Positions 45,674-46,658 of a stretch of 46,658 bases of DNA are shown one piece after another (the first letter of the stretch is position 1; each line of letters begins with the position of its first letter). The notes under the pieces are model-generated. The model saw nothing but the letters and a program-made list of their open reading frames with translations. It was not told the origin of the DNA and did no database searches. The stretch is from an uncultured Bacteroidales bacterium (GTDB lineage Bacteria > Bacteroidota > Bacteroidia > Bacteroidales > Bacteroidaceae). Location: assembly GCA_937906165.1 (NCBI GenBank), contig CALCYA010000121.1, forward strand, positions 1 to 46,658. Reading direction: 5' to 3'. The translations under genes and the position numbers were made by a program.

Positions 45674-45720
45674 AAAATCCCCTGCAACGATTAGGAAATT
45701 AACGTTGCAGGGGGATTTTT
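45674..45720 (+). terminator. Terminator of the nan operon
   Basis: AAAATCCCCTGCAACG pairs with CGTTGCAGGGGGATTTT with a one-base bulge, then a T run. Confidence 0.9.
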
Positions 45721-45735
45721 ATGCCCATATCTTTG
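45704..45735 (+). promoter_or_regulatory. Promoter of the Gly/Lys-rich secreted protein
   Basis: GTTG (45704-45707), 20-nt spacer, TATCTTTG (45728-45735; exact -7 match). It overlaps the terminator of the nan operon. Leader of about 55 nt. Confidence 0.6.
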
Positions 45736-45797
45736 CAGTGTAGATAAAACACAGCGAAAAGATAATAACAGGTTAAACAGCTTTAAAGATTACGACT

Positions 45798-46286
45798 ATG
45801 AAGAAGATGATTGTTATTGCAGCGTTGATAGGCGGAATGCTTATGCCTGCACAGATTATGGCACAGAACAACAGAAAGAATGCCAAAGCAAGAGTTGAGA
45901 ACAGAGTAAACAACAAGGATAAGAAGATGGACGCTTTCAAAGGCGGAAGCAAGGACCGTAACTTTGACATGGGCGGCAAGCCAGGCAAAGACAAAGGCTT
46001 TGCAAAGAACAACAAACCCGGCAAGGGCTACGGCTATGACAAGGGCTACAAGGGTGGCAAGCCCGGCAAGAAGAATAAAGGATTCTATGTCGGTGGCTAT
46101 GACAGACCAGCTCCTCCGGTGATCATCAACTGCCCGGCACCTGTAGTTGTAGTGAACCGTCCGGCACCACGCCCCTGCCCACCTCCACCTCCTGCCCCAC
46201 GCAGATGCTATTACAACAGCGATGTTGCAAATGCCGTGACAGCAGTTGTAGGCCTCGCAGCGCTGGTTGCACTTATTGCGGATTAA
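45798..46286 (+). CDS. Secreted Gly/Lys/Pro-rich low-complexity protein
   Basis: 162 residues. Signal peptide to about residue 22 (QIMAQN). The middle (about 25-100) is basic and disordered with GKPGK, KGYGYDKGYKGGKPG repeats; the next part is Pro-rich (PRPCPPPPPAPRRC). A final hydrophobic helix (NAVTAVVGLAALVALIAD) could anchor it. No family was recognised. Two Cys flank the Pro run. A cell-envelope role is a guess from composition. Confidence 0.75.
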   Translation: MKKMIVIAALIGGMLMPAQIMAQNNRKNAKARVENRVNNKDKKMDAFKGGSKDRNFDMGGKPGKDKGFAKNNKPGKGYGYDKGYKGGKPGKKNKGFYVGGYDRPAPPVIINCPAPVVVVNRPAPRPCPPPPPAPRRCYYNSDVANAVTAVVGLAALVALIAD

Positions 46287-46390
46287 TGGGTGAAGGGTTA
46301 ACAAGGAACGAGGAACGTTGAGCGACACTCGTTAAACGTTAAACGTTACACGTTAATCGTTTAACCGGCGCCCATTAAAGACCTTAAAAA

Positions 46391-46439
46391 TATTGTCTCC
46401 CTGTGTTAGGGAGACGAGCAATGAAGTTACGGAGAGGGT
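46391..46439 (+). repeat. Element A copy 8
   Basis: Second hairpin is GCAAT-GAA-GTTAC; one base pair of the stem is lost. Confidence 0.8.
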
Positions 46440-46512
46440 TGATTAATTATTGAAAGTAACCCCTCCGCCCTAAAGAGCACCTCCCCTAAAACAGGGGAGG
46501 AATATATAAAAG

Positions 46513-46562
46513 CTATTGTCTCCCTGTGTTAGGGAGACGAGCAACGAAGTTGCGGAGAGGGT
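46513..46562 (+). repeat. Element A copy 9 (50 bp)
   Basis: Standard sequence with intact hairpins. Confidence 0.85.
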
Positions 46563-46634
46563 TGATAATTGTTGAAAGTAACCCCTCCGCCCTAAAGAGC
46601 ACCTCCCCTAAAACAGGGGAGGAATATATAAAAG

Positions 46635-46658
46635 CTATTGTCTCCCTGTATTAGGGAG
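46635..46658 (+). repeat. Element A copy 10, cut by window end
   Basis: First 24 bp only; loop GTATT in place of GTGTT. Confidence 0.8.

Larger units (their letters stand above)
46290..46658. repeat. Repeat island 6 at the right edge with 122-bp tandem units
   Basis: Element A at 46391-46439 and 46513-46562 and the start of another at 46635. Each is separated by a two-hairpin element CCTCCCC/GGGGAGG with second stem GCTC-TTTA-GGGC. The combined unit repeats every 122 bp and continues out of the window. No gene was found. Confidence 0.85.

Overview
The window looks like a chromosomal segment of a Bacteroidales bacterium (Bacteroides/Prevotella/Muribaculaceae-like; no marker here fixes the genus). 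The grounds are a type V (FimA/Mfa1-type) fimbrial operon, a SusC/SusD pair, a TamB/TamL pair, an AGE-epimerase type sialic-acid operon, and promoters of the Bacteroidales form TTTG-N19-23-TAnnTTTG in front of several genes. No rRNA, tRNA, CRISPR array or integrase was seen.

Left part, minus strand (about 0.1-15 kb): a fimbrial operon running DUF3575 protein, DUF3868/OmpA protein, Mfa1-like major fimbrillin, Mfa2/FimB-like anchor, then three large accessory or tip fimbrillins. A separately transcribed DUF5106/thioredoxin-like gene follows. Upstream of the operon lie a 133-residue orphan gene and a seven-helix membrane AraC-type regulator. Two arrays of four 21-bp repeats (TTTCC-N5-ATTGAA) sit in front of the operon and in front of the orphan gene. 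Each array is the same distance from a poor -7 box, which suggests one activator-controlled regulon.

Middle (15.5-24 kb): an M16 zinc peptidase on the minus strand, then tamB and tamL on the plus strand overlapping by ATGA (envelope translocation and assembly).

Right part (24-46.7 kb), mostly plus strand: a sugar nucleotidyltransferase, a susC-susD-surface lipoprotein operon, an AAA_14/DUF4143 ATPase (minus), a secreted two-trefoil-like protein with a C-terminal sorting signal, two tandem copies of a 54-residue peptide cassette, the nanL-nanE-nanT-nanM sialic-acid operon, and a Gly/Lys/Pro-rich secreted protein. These units are separated by long non-coding islands built from a few dispersed repeat families: ten copies of a 50-bp element A, four copies of a 128-bp element B, many GATCT/GATGACA elements C, and longer combined blocks. 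Several repeat pairs form large inverted or direct repeats around single genes.

The observations I consider most novel are the matched 21-bp operator arrays, the modular two-hairpin repeat family with compensatory changes in its second stem, and the duplicated small-peptide cassettes.
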